Below are positions 44,160 to 55,611 of a stretch of DNA of 64,000 nt, piece by piece (the first letter of the stretch is position 1; each line of letters starts with the position of its first letter). The stretch comes from Tenrec ecaudatus (lineage: Eukaryota; Chordata; Mammalia; Afrosoricida; Tenrecidae), in NCBI RefSeq assembly GCF_050624435.1, contig NC_134542.1, forward strand, positions 9,755,497-9,819,496, in the 5' to 3' direction. The notes beneath the pieces were generated by a model. That model was not told the origin of the DNA, did no database searches, and saw only the letters and a list, made by a program, of their open reading frames with translations. The translations under genes and the position numbers were made by a program.

Positions 44160-45715
44160 ATACATAGTTCCAATCTGTCTGTTAACCTTTATGACTATGT
44201 CCCGACTGGTACAGCGGGGTTCTGGGTACTGCCCCTCCGAGTCTGACGTTTATTTTCAGGATTCCTCAAGGATTCCATGACTTTTCTCCCATTGCTGATC
44301 TGTTATGCCCCCTTCCCCGATGCCCCCACTGTGGGGAGTCAGACCAGACTCACTCCCTGCATTGTCCTCCATATTGCTATGCTCTCGTGAGGGGACGTCA
44401 TATCTCAAGCTGTTGTCGGCCCTATAGTCCTTTCTGTACCTTAGCTTCTCCATGCAGGGACGTTGTACTCGGGACTTGGTGAAGCAGAAAGGGTCTAGTC
44501 CATCTGTTTCTTTCATTCTTAGTTTGCTCCTATGTAGGCTTCAGTGTTGTCTGGGGAGGTGGTCAGCATAGTTTGAATTGGGGCAGACTCTGTAGTCCTC
44601 CTTTTATGGGTTGCTCCATGTGGCTATGTTGCCCTCCAGGTTTGGCGTGCCATGATGTGGTCTGCACTCTCTTCCCCTTTCCTGTGGAGACATAAACAAT
44701 ACCCTCCCCTTGGGTGGATTAATCCCCAACTCCCCCAATGCCATCAGTTTTTTGTTTTGTTTTTATTTTGTTTTTTTCCCTTTTTTCCTCTCCCGACCTC
44801 TTCCCCTTCTTTAAGTTGAAATGCCATGAATTGACATTCACCTGAACCCGTGAATTGTGTATTAGGTAGCATTTCTTCTGTTCCCACTGTGCTAATGATT
44901 CTTACCTCAGTGGACTCATGTTGTACTTGTCCTTTTGTGTTTGGCTAGCTTCACTTAGCATAATTTCTTCCAAATCTTCCCATGACACAATATGCTTCAT
45001 ACGATCATCAGTGCTTTTCCGTGATGTGTAGTACTCCATTGTGTGTATGTGCCAGAGTTTTCTAATCTACTCATCTATTGATGGAAATTTAGGTTGTTAC
45101 CAATTTTTTGCGATTGTGAATTGTGCCACAATGAACATTGGAGTGCAGATGACTGGTCATGGTCTATTTCTTATCTCTTCTGGGTATATGCCTAGTAAAA
45201 GGATTACTGGATCATAAAGTAACTCAATTTCCATTTGCTTTAAATATTGCCAGATCATTGTCCACAGTTGCTGCATCTACATGACCACCAGCAGTGGAGG
45301 AGAGTTCCTATCTCACACATCCCCTCCAACATTTTTTGCTCTCTGAATTTTTGAATTGGACTGCCCTCAAGGGTGTTAGGTATCTCATAGTTGTTTTAAT
45401 TTTAATTTCTCTGATGAGTAATTATCAGGAATAGTTTCTCATATGCTTGTTGGCCATTTGGATTTCCTCCATGTTCAGATTTTTTCTCCATCTCCGTGGG
45501 CTATCTGAATTTTTCTTGTTGGAAGCTAATAGGGTATTGTAGATTTTAGTAATAAGTTCTTTGTCTTATGTGTCCTTGCTAAAGATTTTCTCCCAGTCTG
45601 TGAGTTCTCTTACTACTCTCTTGGTGAAGTCTTTATGCACACATGGGTTTTATCCTTAGAATATTCCACTTGTCAATTTTAACTTCCTCTGTTTGTCTAT
45701 CCTTCCCTATTTCAG

Positions 45716-46330
45716 TTAGTCATTGGTCTGAATATCTGTCATGATAATAGTACCAAGCTGTTTTGACCACAGTGACTGTATAATAGGTGTTAAAGTCAGA
45801 TAACACATGCCCTCTTTGTCTGCCTTCTTGAGGAGTCCTCTCATAATTCTGGGCTTGTTCCCTCTCCATTTGAAGTTGGCAGTCGGTTTTTCCAATTCTT
45901 TGAGGAAGGATGTTGGTATTTGTATCAGAATAGCATTGAACTTATATACTGCCTCAGGATTGACATCTTTATTATATTGCATCTTCTGAGCCATGAACAT
46001 GGGATATTTTTTCCATTTGTGGAGGTTATTTTTGTTTTTTTGTAATAGGGTTGTGTAATTTTGCTTGTACAAATCTTTTGGTTTTTTTTTTTTTGATGGG
46101 TATGTTTCTAGATATTTCCATTTGTATCTGGCTATTGTGAAGGCAACTGCCTTCTTGATCTCCTCTGTCGTCTGGTCTGATGTGTGAAGTACTCTAATAC
46201 ACTTCTGTTTCTTGATCTTGTATCCTGCCACTCTACCACATTCCTCTATCATTTCCAACACTCCTGTTGTGGAGTATATACAGTTTTCAATATACAGAAT
46301 CATGTCATGTGCAAATAACGATAATTTCAT
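45716..46330 (-). pseudogene. L1 ORF2 remnant, reverse transcriptase domain and downstream
   Basis: Longest open frame of the window, 204 codons, a fragment of the L1 ORF2 protein (about 1,275 residues when complete). It starts at the catalytic box: residues 6-9 read FAHD where active elements have FADD, so a metal-binding aspartate is gone. It continues with EECGRVAGYKIKKQKC (about residues 28-43), FTIARYKWKYLE (63-74), LYKQNYTTLL (86-95), YKFNAILIQIPTSFLKELEK (128-147) and NFKWRGNKPRI (151-161), the normal order of L1 reverse transcriptase, thumb and connection. Translation stops beyond this in both directions. The internal methionine is not a natural start. No function is expected. Confidence 0.92.
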
Positions 46331-47032
46331 GTCTCCTTCCCCCAGATGAATGCCTTTAATGTCCTTTCATTGCCTTATGTTGTTAGCTAGGACCCCCATA
46401 TGACGTTGAATAAAAGTGGGGACAAGGGACATCCTTGTCCGGTCTCCTTTATCAGTGGGATTGTTTTTGTCTTTTCTCTATTGACTATAAAGTTAGCTGC
46501 TGGTTTTACATAGATAGTTATATTAACTTGAGGGATATCCCTTCCATTCCAATTTTTCTTAGTGTCTTCATGAGGAATGGATGTTGGCTGTTGTCAAATA
46601 CTTTTTCTGCATCTGTTGATATTATCATGTGGTTCTTATCTTTTTCTTATTAATGTGATGTATTATGTCGATGGACTTTTGGATGCTGCACTAGCCCTGC
46701 ATCCCTGGATCCCTCCTGGTCATGGTGGCTAATTTGTTCTATATAATTTTATACTCTATTGACCAATAATTTGTTAAGGATTTTTGCATCTATCTTCATT
46801 AGGGAAATTTTTGTAGGATCCTACACAGTTTAGGTTATACTAGTTTCATAGAATGAGTTTGGAAGTTTTCCATAGTTGTCAATGCTCCAGAATAGTTTGT
46901 GTAGGATTGGTGACAGCTCTGCACTGAATTGTTGGTAGAATTCTGTTAAGCCCTCCAGCCAGGAGTTTTTTGCATTGGTAGTTTCTATTTCTCCTGTTAA
47001 GGTTCTCGACCTCTATCTGGGATAGTCTAGGG

Positions 47033-47256
47033 CAGTGGTTCTCAACCTGTGGGTTGCAAGCCCTTTACAGGTCAAATGACCCTTTCACAGGGGTCGCCTA
47101 GTACATCCTGCATATCAGATATTTACATTATGATTCATAACAGTAGCAAAATTACAGTTATGAAGTAGCAACAAAAATAATTTTATTGTTGGAAGTCACC
47201 ACAACATGAGGAATTGTATTTAAGAGTTGTGGTAGTAGGAAGGTTGAGAACCACTG
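47033..47256 (+). mobile_element. SPIN-type nonautonomous hAT transposon, copy 2, inside L1
   Basis: 224 bp, longest of the four. Ends CAGTGGTTCTCAACCTGTGG and GGTTGAGAACCACTG are nearly perfect inverted repeats. Eight-base flanks GTCTAGGG (47025-47032) and GTTTAGGG (47257-47264) differ at one base. Interior CATTATGATTCATAACAGTA and TTATGAAGTAGCAACAAAAA. Antisense L1 ORF2 sequence continues on both sides. Confidence 0.95.
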
Positions 47257-47959
47257 GTTTAGGGTAAGATCACTTTTCCAAATATTTGCCCATGTCTACC
47301 AAGTTGTTGAATTCATTGATATACAGACCTTTGTAGTACTTTGCAACAAACCTTTTAGTCTTGCTAGGGTCCGTGGTGATTTCCCGTTTCAGCCCTCATC
47401 CTGGCTATTGACGTTTGCTCCTTCCTTTCCTTGGTTAGGCTTGCCAGCAATCTGTTGATTTTGTTAATCCTTTCAAAGAACCAGCTTTTTGCTGCACTAA
47501 ATTTTTTTTGAATTTTTCTATTTTCTTCCCACTCATTTGTCTCTGCCCTGATTTGTATTATTTTTTTTTATATTGGAGGGACTGTCTCTTTTATTCTTGC
47601 CTTCTTTTCACCATTGAGGCAATGTTATCTTGGTGGTTGCTTTTGGCCTGTTGACTTCTAGTGACGTTGCATTGTGTGGTGGTTTCTTGGATGTGCTTGG
47701 TGAAGGTTGGTTTTCACTTGGCAGGGACTTTGCACAGGGTTGGGTTTCTTATGATGTATTCTTTGAGATGTTGCTTGTCCAGGAAGATGCTGATAGATAG
47801 CTTGTCTGGGTAGAATATTCTTGGATTGCCTTCTCTCAATTTTTGGAAGATGTTGCTCAACTCTCTTCTCCTATTCATGGTGTCTGTTGATAAGTCTGAG
47901 TATATTCTTATTTGAGTACCATTATATGTGATTTCCCTTTTGCCCCTCTAGCTGCTCTT

Positions 47960-48836
47960 ATAAGTTTTCCTCTGGGATTGGAACTGACCCAGCAGAAAAG
48001 CTTTGGGAGTCGGGCCAACTCCATGGGGAGGTCACTGGACAGGAGACTGCCCAGTGGGGAAGCTATGGGTCTGCAATTGTTTGGCCTGTCAGTCCTGGAT
48101 TCAGAAGCAGCCCAGCAGGGAAGTTGCTTGGCCTTGCTGTGTCCTCAGGTGGGTCCTGGGGCTGAAGTGATCTTTCAGAAAAACTGCAGGATCATGACAG
48201 TTCCGTAGCTGTCTTGGGGCTGGGAGAGGCCTGGAGGAGACATGATGGGACTGCAGTGACTCTGTGGGGAGGCCATGGGGCCAGAGACAGGCCAACAGGG
48301 AGTCCATGGAGTGGGAATGGGAGTGGAGAAGTTGTTTGGGACTAGACTTACTGCATCTGGACTGCAGACAGGATCTAGCTTCGGCTGTCGGGGTGACAGG
48401 AGGTCGGAAGGACTCAATCTCGGTGGTGGGAGCCACCGCCCTGTGGGAAGAAGGGAGGCACAGATGTACAGTCATGGTGTGGGGTCAGCTGTGGTTGTTG
48501 GGGCCTCAGTAGGGAAGCTTCCTGGATCTGGGTGCTGCGACCAGGCTGTTGGGGGGCGCAAATAAACAGGTGATAGTGGTGGCGGGGTCGGCAGTGTCTT
48601 GTCCAACAGGGCCTGGGGAATCCCTAGGACCAGGTTGAAGGTCCCTGGGTCTCCAGAGTGGGGCTAGAATGGTGGGGAAGGTTGCCTCTGGGACCAGGGA
48701 AATCCTCCGGGTTGCCATGGGAGCCAGTTCATCTGCCTGAATCCCACACTCAACTTCCTAGTCACCGGGTTCATTAGTCATCATGGAGCTCCCAATGTGG
48801 GCTGCTTACCTGGACACCCACCATCTTACCCGCAGA
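47960..48836 (-). promoter_or_regulatory. GC-rich 5' UTR-like end of L1 copy B
   Basis: The only long GC-rich stretch in the window. Read on the minus strand it begins near GGTAAGATGGTGGGTGTCC; AAGATGG is the YY1-site core found at the very start of many mammalian L1 5' UTRs. Loosely repeated units (GACTGCAGTGACTCTG, GGACTGCAGACAGGATC) suggest decayed tandem monomers. In an active L1 this region would hold the internal RNA polymerase II promoter, with sense and antisense starts. Open frames of 80-124 codons here are by-products of the GC content. Confidence 0.6.
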
Positions 48837-49382
48837 GAAAGTTTAAATCAGTTTAATCCAAGAAAGAGTCACAGAGAATAAATGAACCATACCTCCTTAT
48901 CCAGTTGAGATTGACCTTTTATTTCTCTCTTGGACGAATCCAACACTTAAAATGAGATAAATACATAATTAAGACTAAGCAGGAGGCATTACTCAATAAG
49001 ACGGGACCCTTATTCTCTTTGAAACATGTTTCTGCATTTTTGTATTCTCTGTACTGACTTTGACCCACTTTACTTGTGTTTTACTTCACCAAGAGGGATG
49101 GGGAAAGAGCTTCTCCAACTTTCTGAGCCATGCCCTCATCCTGACAGCTTCGAAATCAGGGCAGGGTTTTCCTAATGAAGCTTTAGCTGATCATGAAATT
49201 CATCCATAGCCCATTGGCTGTTGTCCATGTTAGTTCTCATTGTCAGTTGCGGACTCATGCCAAGCCCATGCACAGCGAACGAAGTGATACCCACTCTTGT
49301 ACCATGCTTATTAACTTGTGGAGATTGGACTATTGTGACCTTCAATTTCCCTTGCCTGGTTTTCACAAGTAGATCACCAGGT
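48837..49382. other. Unassigned single-copy sequence
   Basis: Nothing recognised after the L1 5' end. Confidence 0.4.
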
Positions 49383-49540
49383 CGCTCTTCCTAGTCTGCC
49401 TTAAGTTGGAAGCTCCACCTAAACCTGCTCATTGTCATACCACCACGAAGTCTCCCCTGACAGACAGGTGGTCCATGAAGTTCCTGGACCAGGAATCCAA
49501 CCCAGATGCAGGTTTCTTTCACAGTGAACCACTAATGCGC
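49383..49540 (-). repeat. tRNA-Gly-like head joined to an RTE-5'-like body
   Basis: On the minus strand from 49538: GCATTAGTGGTTCACTGTG, with A-box-like TGGTTCACTGT (49531-49521), then B-box-like GGTTGGATTCC (49502-49492), both close to tRNA-Gly. It lacks part of the anticodon arm, so it is not a tRNA gene. The following body (CTTCCTAGTCTGCCTTAAG on the plus strand) resembles what I recall as the RTE 5' region. A composite retrosequence is the best reading, from memory only. Confidence 0.5.
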
Positions 49541-51054
49541 CCATGCAGATTGGCTAGTAGTGACACGTTGGTATGCTGTGTTTAGAAGAGTTATTATTCA
49601 GTGCCTCTCACAGGGTAAATGAATTTACATCACTGCATGCTCATTAATAGCTCTGCATATCCCCCCTGGAGTTACTAGTCTCAAAATTGAAGGCTAGTGG
49701 AAGGAGCCAGGGTTTCCAGAATGAGAGCTCTAAACAATCACAGGTTGAAGCATTAGACAAATCAAGGGCAAAATCAGAGAAGTAGAGCCCTATGTGATCA
49801 AAATATGTAACTGTAATGAATCATTAGCTACAATTTATGGGATGTAGAGCAGGGTTGTTTTGTTAAAATTTTTATTTGGTTTGGTTTCGTTTGGCTTTAG
49901 GGAAAACAGATCAAGGTTAAAAATGTGCATTGGCCTCTCAGCTGTCATAAACATCCTTGGTAGCATTTCATTACTTAATGCATTTCATTGGTGGTGGTCA
50001 GAAGCAATAAATCATCACCAATGATTTTATGCCTGGTCTGTGCTTGTTTGTAGCAATATCCCTAAATCATGGTAATTGGTTTCTTCAGGCTTCCATGACA
50101 GATCTTATACAAAAGCACACAACCCCTTACTTCCCCCTGCCCCATTTTCCTTTTGCCACTTTTATTTCAGGATCGTCTCAAAAGTATATTTTTAAAGTTT
50201 CCTATTCCATTGCTTTTTGTTTGGGGCAGAGTATATTGACTTGGGTCATAGGCAATTGGCTCTTTCATCCAGTACCTTTCCCCTTTCTTTAAAGAATTCA
50301 AGCCCATGTTTGACTTAAGAACCGCATGGAAAAATTGTGGTCAGCCCTGCCTTGCCTGTTTTCATCTAGTGTTAGCAGTGTTGATACGGGAATTTGGTCA
50401 ACGAGTTTAAAAAGAAACAGCTTCATCGCTTGGATTCTGAACCATGAAATCATTTGATAGATCTCCTCTAATAAACTCATGCTTAGATTATGTGCTCAGT
50501 GAATTCTAAGAAGAATAATGCACAGTAATGAGCATCTACTGAGTGCTGGAAATTGACTGTTCTCTGGTCGGATTTCAATCTTGCATTTTTAAATCGCCCC
50601 CATTTATCTTCCCTCGCTGTGCTCCATCTTCTCTGTCGGTCCCTTTCTACGATGAACATGGCAGAGCTGTCTGTGCTGGACAAGGGGGCAGGGAGGGGTT
50701 GAGCCTTTTTTGGATAAGTGATGATGTTGTGGAAGAGGGGCAGAGAGAAGCAGGGCAGAAAGGGAAGGTAGTAACATGATAAATGGGTGTCCTGAGGAGA
50801 GGCCTCCACCTGGCCATGGCCAGCATGACCTACGGGAATTGATTTGGGGTTGATTGGTGATGTGAGCTGGTTGACCCTGACCCTGCCAAAGGACTTCTGA
50901 CTTCCTAGGGCAAGTTCCGAGAAGCTGTAGAACCTGAAATTGACTGACTGCTCTAGGGAAAAGGAGAAGAGGGATAAATGGCCCGCTGCAAAGACCTGGG
51001 GTTTAGCAGAATCTAGAAGATTCCTCTTAGAGGATCTCACTAGTGGGTAATAAA
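49541..51054. other. Single-copy block with candidate conserved element
   Basis: No repeats recognised except a faint L2-like ATGAGCATCTACTGAGTGC at 50527. Segment 49560-50030 is dense in ATTA motifs (GCTCATTAATAGCTCTGC, TGAATCATTAGCTACAAT, CATTTCATTACTTAATGC). A 185-codon minus frame (50483-51040) has no recognised domain and is not called. Confidence 0.4.
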
Positions 51055-51260
51055 CCTAAACCCAAACTCACTCTCATCAAATCAAACCTGACTCACAGCA
51101 ACCCTATTGGAAAGGGTAGGACTGCCCCTTTGGGTTTCTGAGATTATAACTCTTTATGGGAGGAGAAAGCCTCTTGTTTCTCCCTCAGAGCTACTGGCAG
51201 TTTCGAACTGCTGACCTTACAGTCCAATACATAACCACTACTTCACAAAAGCTCCTTAGT
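51055..51260 (-). repeat. AfroSINE, antisense, full length
   Basis: ACCTGACTCACAGCAACCC, TAGGACTGCCCCTTTGGG, TTATGGGAGGAGAAAGC, GGCAGTTTCGAACTGCTGAC, head ACCACTACTTCACAAAAGC. Confidence 0.85.
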
Positions 51261-51321
51261 GAGTAATAGGCCAGATAATCTCACTCAAATAAAGAGAATC
51301 ACAGAGGTCAGCCTTCAAGAA

Positions 51322-51471
51322 CAGCGGTTCTCAACCTGTGGGTCAAATGACCCTTTCACAAGGGTCACCCGATTCATAACCATAGCAAAAATAATTTGAT
51401 GGTTGGGCGGTCACCACCACATGAGGAACTGTAGTAAAGGGTTGCGGCATGAGGAAGGTTGCGAACCATTG
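51322..51471 (+). mobile_element. SPIN-type nonautonomous hAT transposon, copy 3
   Basis: 150 bp, internally shortened. CAGCGGTTCTCAACCTGTGG at the left and GAAGGTTGCGAACCATTG at the right. Interior ACCCTTTCACAAGGGTCACC. Flanks TTCAAGAA (51314-51321) and TTTTAGAA (51472-51479) match at six of eight. Confidence 0.9.
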
Positions 51472-51479
51472 TTTTAGAA

Positions 51480-51989
51480 AGCATGTTAGCCCAATTACTC
51501 CATAGCAGGCACAGAGAAAATCCAGTGAAAGCCAGTGAGGAAAGCCATTTTTATACCCACTCCCTCCTTTAGGTAACCTTACCCTCATCTCCTACCCATA
51601 GCCAGTAATCACCTAGAGAGGACAGAGAGGGCAGACAGAACAACAGCAACCACAGAATTGCTGTAGAATGAGGGGCCAAATTAATTAGACCATCCTGAGG
51701 TACTTATCATGCACAGGCAAGTTCTACTTTTATTATTGTTCAGTTGGGGTGGGAGGGGGCACGTGCAAAGATCAGACTAGTTATGTGACAATTTTTAAAA
51801 GGGATGCTCAAGTGTACTGTGAGTGAAAAGAACTCCAGAGCTGGGAGACAATGCTCCCTAATACTAACACTCAGAGTATTTGGTCTGTAGGTTAATAACA
51901 TTCCTTTTGGCTAGAAAGTGGTGGTGTCATGCAATGGCGGACAGTATGGGCTTGGGAGCCACATCTGCAAAATGAAGACAATGGAGGCA
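51480..51989. other. Unassigned single-copy sequence
   Basis: Nothing recognised. Confidence 0.4.
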
Positions 51990-52183
51990 TAGAGACTGTG
52001 CCATGGGCTGCCAACCATAAGGTCAGCAGTTGGAAACCATCAGCCATTCCAATGGAAAAAGAAGAGGCTCTCTGCTTCCTGCTTCCATAAAGAGTTCCAG
52101 TCGAGGAAAGCCACACAGGCAGTCCACCCCTGTCCTACAGCTTCACTATGACTCTGAATCGACTCTATGGCCCTGAGGACATT
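51990..52183 (+). repeat. AfroSINE, sense
   Basis: GGGCTGCCAACCATAAGGTC, AGCAGTTGGAAACCATCAGC, AAAGAGTTCCAGTCGAGG, tail CTCTGAATCGACTCTATGG. Confidence 0.85.
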
Positions 52184-52274
52184 AGAGTAATTCAAAATGC
52201 CACGGGGTTATTGTGAAACATAGAGGATTTAATGCCCATGGAAAACAAAGTGCAGCATCTCAGAGTACAAAAAA

Positions 52275-52497
52275 AAAAACCCAAAAAAACCCTGAAAACT
52301 CCCTGTCATTGAGTCCATGCCAACTCTTAGTGATCCCAATGGTAAGGATAGAACTGTTCCTATGAGTTTCCAAGACAACAACTTTTTATGGGAGTAGAAA
52401 GCCCCATCTCTCTCCCATGGACTGGATGGTGGTTTTGAACTGCTGACCTTATGGGTCAAAGTCCAATGCAGAACTATTAAGCCACTAGAGTGCTATT
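52275..52497 (-). repeat. AfroSINE, antisense
   Basis: GTCATTGAGTCCATGCCAAC, TAGTGATCCCAATGG, TATGGGAGTAGAAAGCCCC, GGTTTTGAACTGCTGACC, head TAAGCCACTAGAGTGC. Together with the sense copy at 51990 it forms an inverted SINE pair. Confidence 0.85.
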
Positions 52498-54454
52498 GTA
52501 CCAGTTACCTGTAAGGCAACTCTGAGACATGGAAAGCTCATGTAGCACTGTGCTCCGTGAAGTTTTCCATGACTGATGTTTGGAAGTATATCACAAGCCC
52601 TTTCTTCCAAGAACCTCCAATCTTTGGTAAGCCCCTAAGCCTTGTCTGTACTACCTAAGAATTCTTACCTCATGCCAACCACAACAATCTACTGTAAATA
52701 AACCCTAGATAAGGTTTCTGAAACTGTAAAGCATGACCGGAGCAGATAGTTTTTCTTTTCTCCTGCACTCTCACCTTTCTGGTGAGCTTGAACTGTCGCT
52801 CCAACAGGGAGCAGTCTAACACAAACCCAACAGTACCAAGTGATCCTCAGTGAATGTAAGCCATTATCATATAGCACCCAGGAACAAAATTATACTAAGC
52901 ATTCTAGAGTTTAGATGAGCATAAAGTCACACAACATAGAATGGGCCAGGAAGATGTCATGAATTGGGACTTTAGCTATAGTTTCAATGGCTGGGAGATC
53001 CAAGTACCGGAAGAATTAATAGGATGGTCCTGGTAGGGGGTGGGAGTGGGGCTACTACCAGCTGAAAAACTAAGACATATCAACTGAGCACACAAACATT
53101 CTTTAAGAAAAGAAAAAGTCCAATAGACACCTAGATCATCAACTGCTTACATCCATACTGATCTCTGGAAACATGTCTTACATTAGCTATCCTCCTCCCT
53201 TCCTCCAACCCACCCCATCCCTTTGATCATAGAGGTGCAATGATTTCAAAGACTAGCAGTTAGGAATTCAGGAAGCATGATAATTCAAGCAATATTTCTT
53301 TAATGGCTATAGGAGGCATAGACCTGGGACCAGCCTGTTTTTCCTAAGAAATAGTGGCTCACTAGAAGAATTCATACCTCTCATGAAAGAGACAGATTCA
53401 ATTCCTAGTCAATGAATTTCATGTGCAGCCACCACCATTTGTCAATGGAAGCTACTGGAACAGGTTTCGTTTAAAGTCTCCTGACTAAAATGAACAAGGA
53501 ATAAAGAAAGGCTCAGTGATCAACTTCTAGCAGCCAGTCAATAAAAACTCTCTAAATCACAACAGTCCGATGATAAAATTTGATAGTGTCTTGTCTGAGT
53601 TGAGCAGAGGCCTATTCAACAGCTTCAAACAAAAAGGAACAACACATCCCAGACTTTGGAAGCAAGAGCAGAAGCCTCCCCACCCCCAGATCTTGTGATT
53701 CTCACTACTCCACAAACCTGGAATTCTATTTCTGGTCATAAGCCCACAGGACAAGTCCCCTGGAAACCACCAGAACTTCCTCTCTTGACAATTTAAGGCA
53801 TGCATAAAAAGATGAGGAGCAGAAATGGAATACATGCATTGAAAATAAGGTCAGGAAGAAAGGGTTCTCTGTTACCTCATGTTTCATTCTCATTATTTTT
53901 AGTCCCTCAAATTGTATGCTGGCACCCGATACTGGGTGTTTACTGAATGAGTGAGTGGAGGAATGGAAAATAAGGAAGCAGATTAAGAAATAGGGTCATT
54001 ACAGATCCATTATTTTAAGTTGTCCTTCTATTGAGCACCATTCACAGTCATGAGTATAAGCCCTGGACAAGGCTAATACGATAGACAGAATCCTGACCAT
54101 CAAGGAGCTTTCAGTTGGTCCTGCTGTGACCCGGGACCTCTCAATAAAGCAGTCCACGTGTGACAGAAGGGAGGAGTTCTCCTCTGGGGAATTAGCCAGG
54201 TGACCTTCCCAGTACCTCACTTGCTTGGCCATAGCTGGAATTCCTCATTCAGCTATTCAGTCATCTTTGAGGGTATCCTGGAACCTGATGAATGTCAACT
54301 TGATCATCTATTCAGACTATTTATTCCAAAGCCTCTCCTTAGAAATAAGCTTATCTATTTTAATCACTTGATGCCTGATTTTAAATGAATGCCTTCTTTG
54401 AATTAATATTGGCAGTGGAGGAAACCTTAAAGGCACATGGGACAATACAAATTG
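52498..54454. other. Single-copy block with possible ancient L2 traces
   Basis: Possible L2-like stretches are GGTGTTTACTGAATGAGTG near 53937 and CCATCAAGGAGCTTTCAG near 54098. Otherwise repeat-free. No frame over 92 codons, no domain. Confidence 0.35.
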
Positions 54455-54650
54455 TAAGGTCTAGCAACTTATTGGATTGGGCTGCTGTGAGGTTGGCTGT
54501 TTGAAATCACCAGCTGCTCTGCAGGAGAAAGATGAGGCTTATTCTTCCTTTAAAGAGGTACAGTCTTGGAAACTGACAGGTGTAATTCTACCGTGTCCTA
54601 TAGGGTTACTATGAGTCAGAGTAGTCTGGATAGCAGTGAGATTAGCTTTT
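54455..54650 (+). repeat. AfroSINE, sense
   Basis: TGGATTGGGCTGCTGTGAGG, GGAGAAAGATGAGGCTTATT, GAGGTACAGTCTTGGAAACT, CCGTGTCCTATAGGGTTACT, ATGAGTCAGAGTAGTCTGG. Confidence 0.85.
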
Positions 54651-55611
54651 GTTTTGATTTTTTAATCTACAAGGTAAAGGGAAGTGAACATTCACAACCG
54701 AGTTTTGCTGCCTGATCGACAGCATTTTGGCTACAAACCGTTATATCTAAACGGTGGTGGGTTTGGCACCTACCCTCGATGCCCCTTAAAGGAACACACC
54801 ACTGAGAAGTTTCTACACACCATTGCAATGTCCATCAACCATGTTGAGGGAGGATTCAGCAATTTAAAACAAATACCATATGCATTACTGAAGGTTCCCT
54901 ATGAGTTCCGTGAACGGGACGTTGGGTGACTTGGACATGGTGCAAACATCATGTTAAATCCTATGAGAGCCCAATTCTGTTCATCCTCATTGCTTCTGCC
55001 ACTGTTCGAGCTGCTGGGGAAGGCCAGGGGAACAGGCAGAAATGGCGACAGTGGCTGAGAGCCAGGCAGCAGGAACAGAGCGAGAGGACGTGAGCGCAGG
55101 CACCCAGCCTGCAGTTCTGCTCACCTGAGAATCGGGAACATTCCAGGGGCCCAGTCCGGACCACCAACAGCTGCCTGGCCCTGTGACAAACACTGAAAGC
55201 AACGACCCACAGCCAAGACTCACCTACCTGTACCCTGTCTGTGTTCCAGTGATGCGCCTGGGCTTGGGGTCTTTAGCCCCATTAATGAAGATAATACATG
55301 AATGGAGAGATGGTTACTCTCTAAAACAAACCCTTTTATGGTCAGATGTTATCTGAATGGATGCCATGGACTCATATCCGGACTTCCATCTTTGAGGAGC
55401 CTTCCTGGACCAAGGTAGACACTGGTCTTGCTCTACTGGGTGTGGAAAGAGGAGAAACCGGAAACAATGCTTGAAAGACTGATCTTCATCAGTGAAAACT
55501 AGGAAGGTGCAGTTGCCATCTTAACACAGTGCAAAAAGGTCTTAAACAAAAGATAAACACCCTTGGCTTGCATTCGTGAGCTCATATATTATGGTAAATC
55601 TGCCACGGACT
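54651..55611. other. Unassigned single-copy sequence, GC-richer at 54990-55240
   Basis: Frames of 68-81 codons on both strands lack domains. No repeat recognised. Confidence 0.4.

Larger units (their letters stand above)
42700..48836 (-). mobile_element. L1 copy B, antisense, with both ends but internally deleted
   Basis: 3' terminus at 42.7 kb (TTAATAAATCATTTTTTCGG), 3' UTR to about 44.7 kb, ORF2 from there to about 47.6 kb, then a jump to sequence resembling the upstream ORF1 region of old L1s (GAATATTCTTGGATTGCC) and a GC-rich 5' UTR-like end. The endonuclease-coding part of ORF2 was not recognised, so a deletion of roughly 2 kb is inferred. SPIN lies inside at 47033-47256. Confidence 0.7.

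Noticed and set aside
47912-48718. Several overlapping 70-124 codon frames in GC-rich sequence, possible CpG-island gene
   Set aside because: The block is continuous with antisense L1 and ends in a YY1-like L1 start. GC content alone explains the open frames.
49490-49540. tRNA-Gly gene on the minus strand
   Set aside because: A and B boxes are visible but the anticodon arm is incomplete and the acceptor stem cannot close, so it is a tRNA-derived retrosequence.
50483-51040. 185-codon minus-strand frame, longest in single-copy sequence
   Set aside because: No recognisable domain. A frame of this size is about what chance allows in 128 kb of double-strand sequence. No Kozak or splice context was seen.
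54684-54929. 81-codon frame MNIHNRVLLPDRQHFGYKPL..., possible small gene
   Set aside because: No domain recognised and no exon signals. Left as unassigned sequence.
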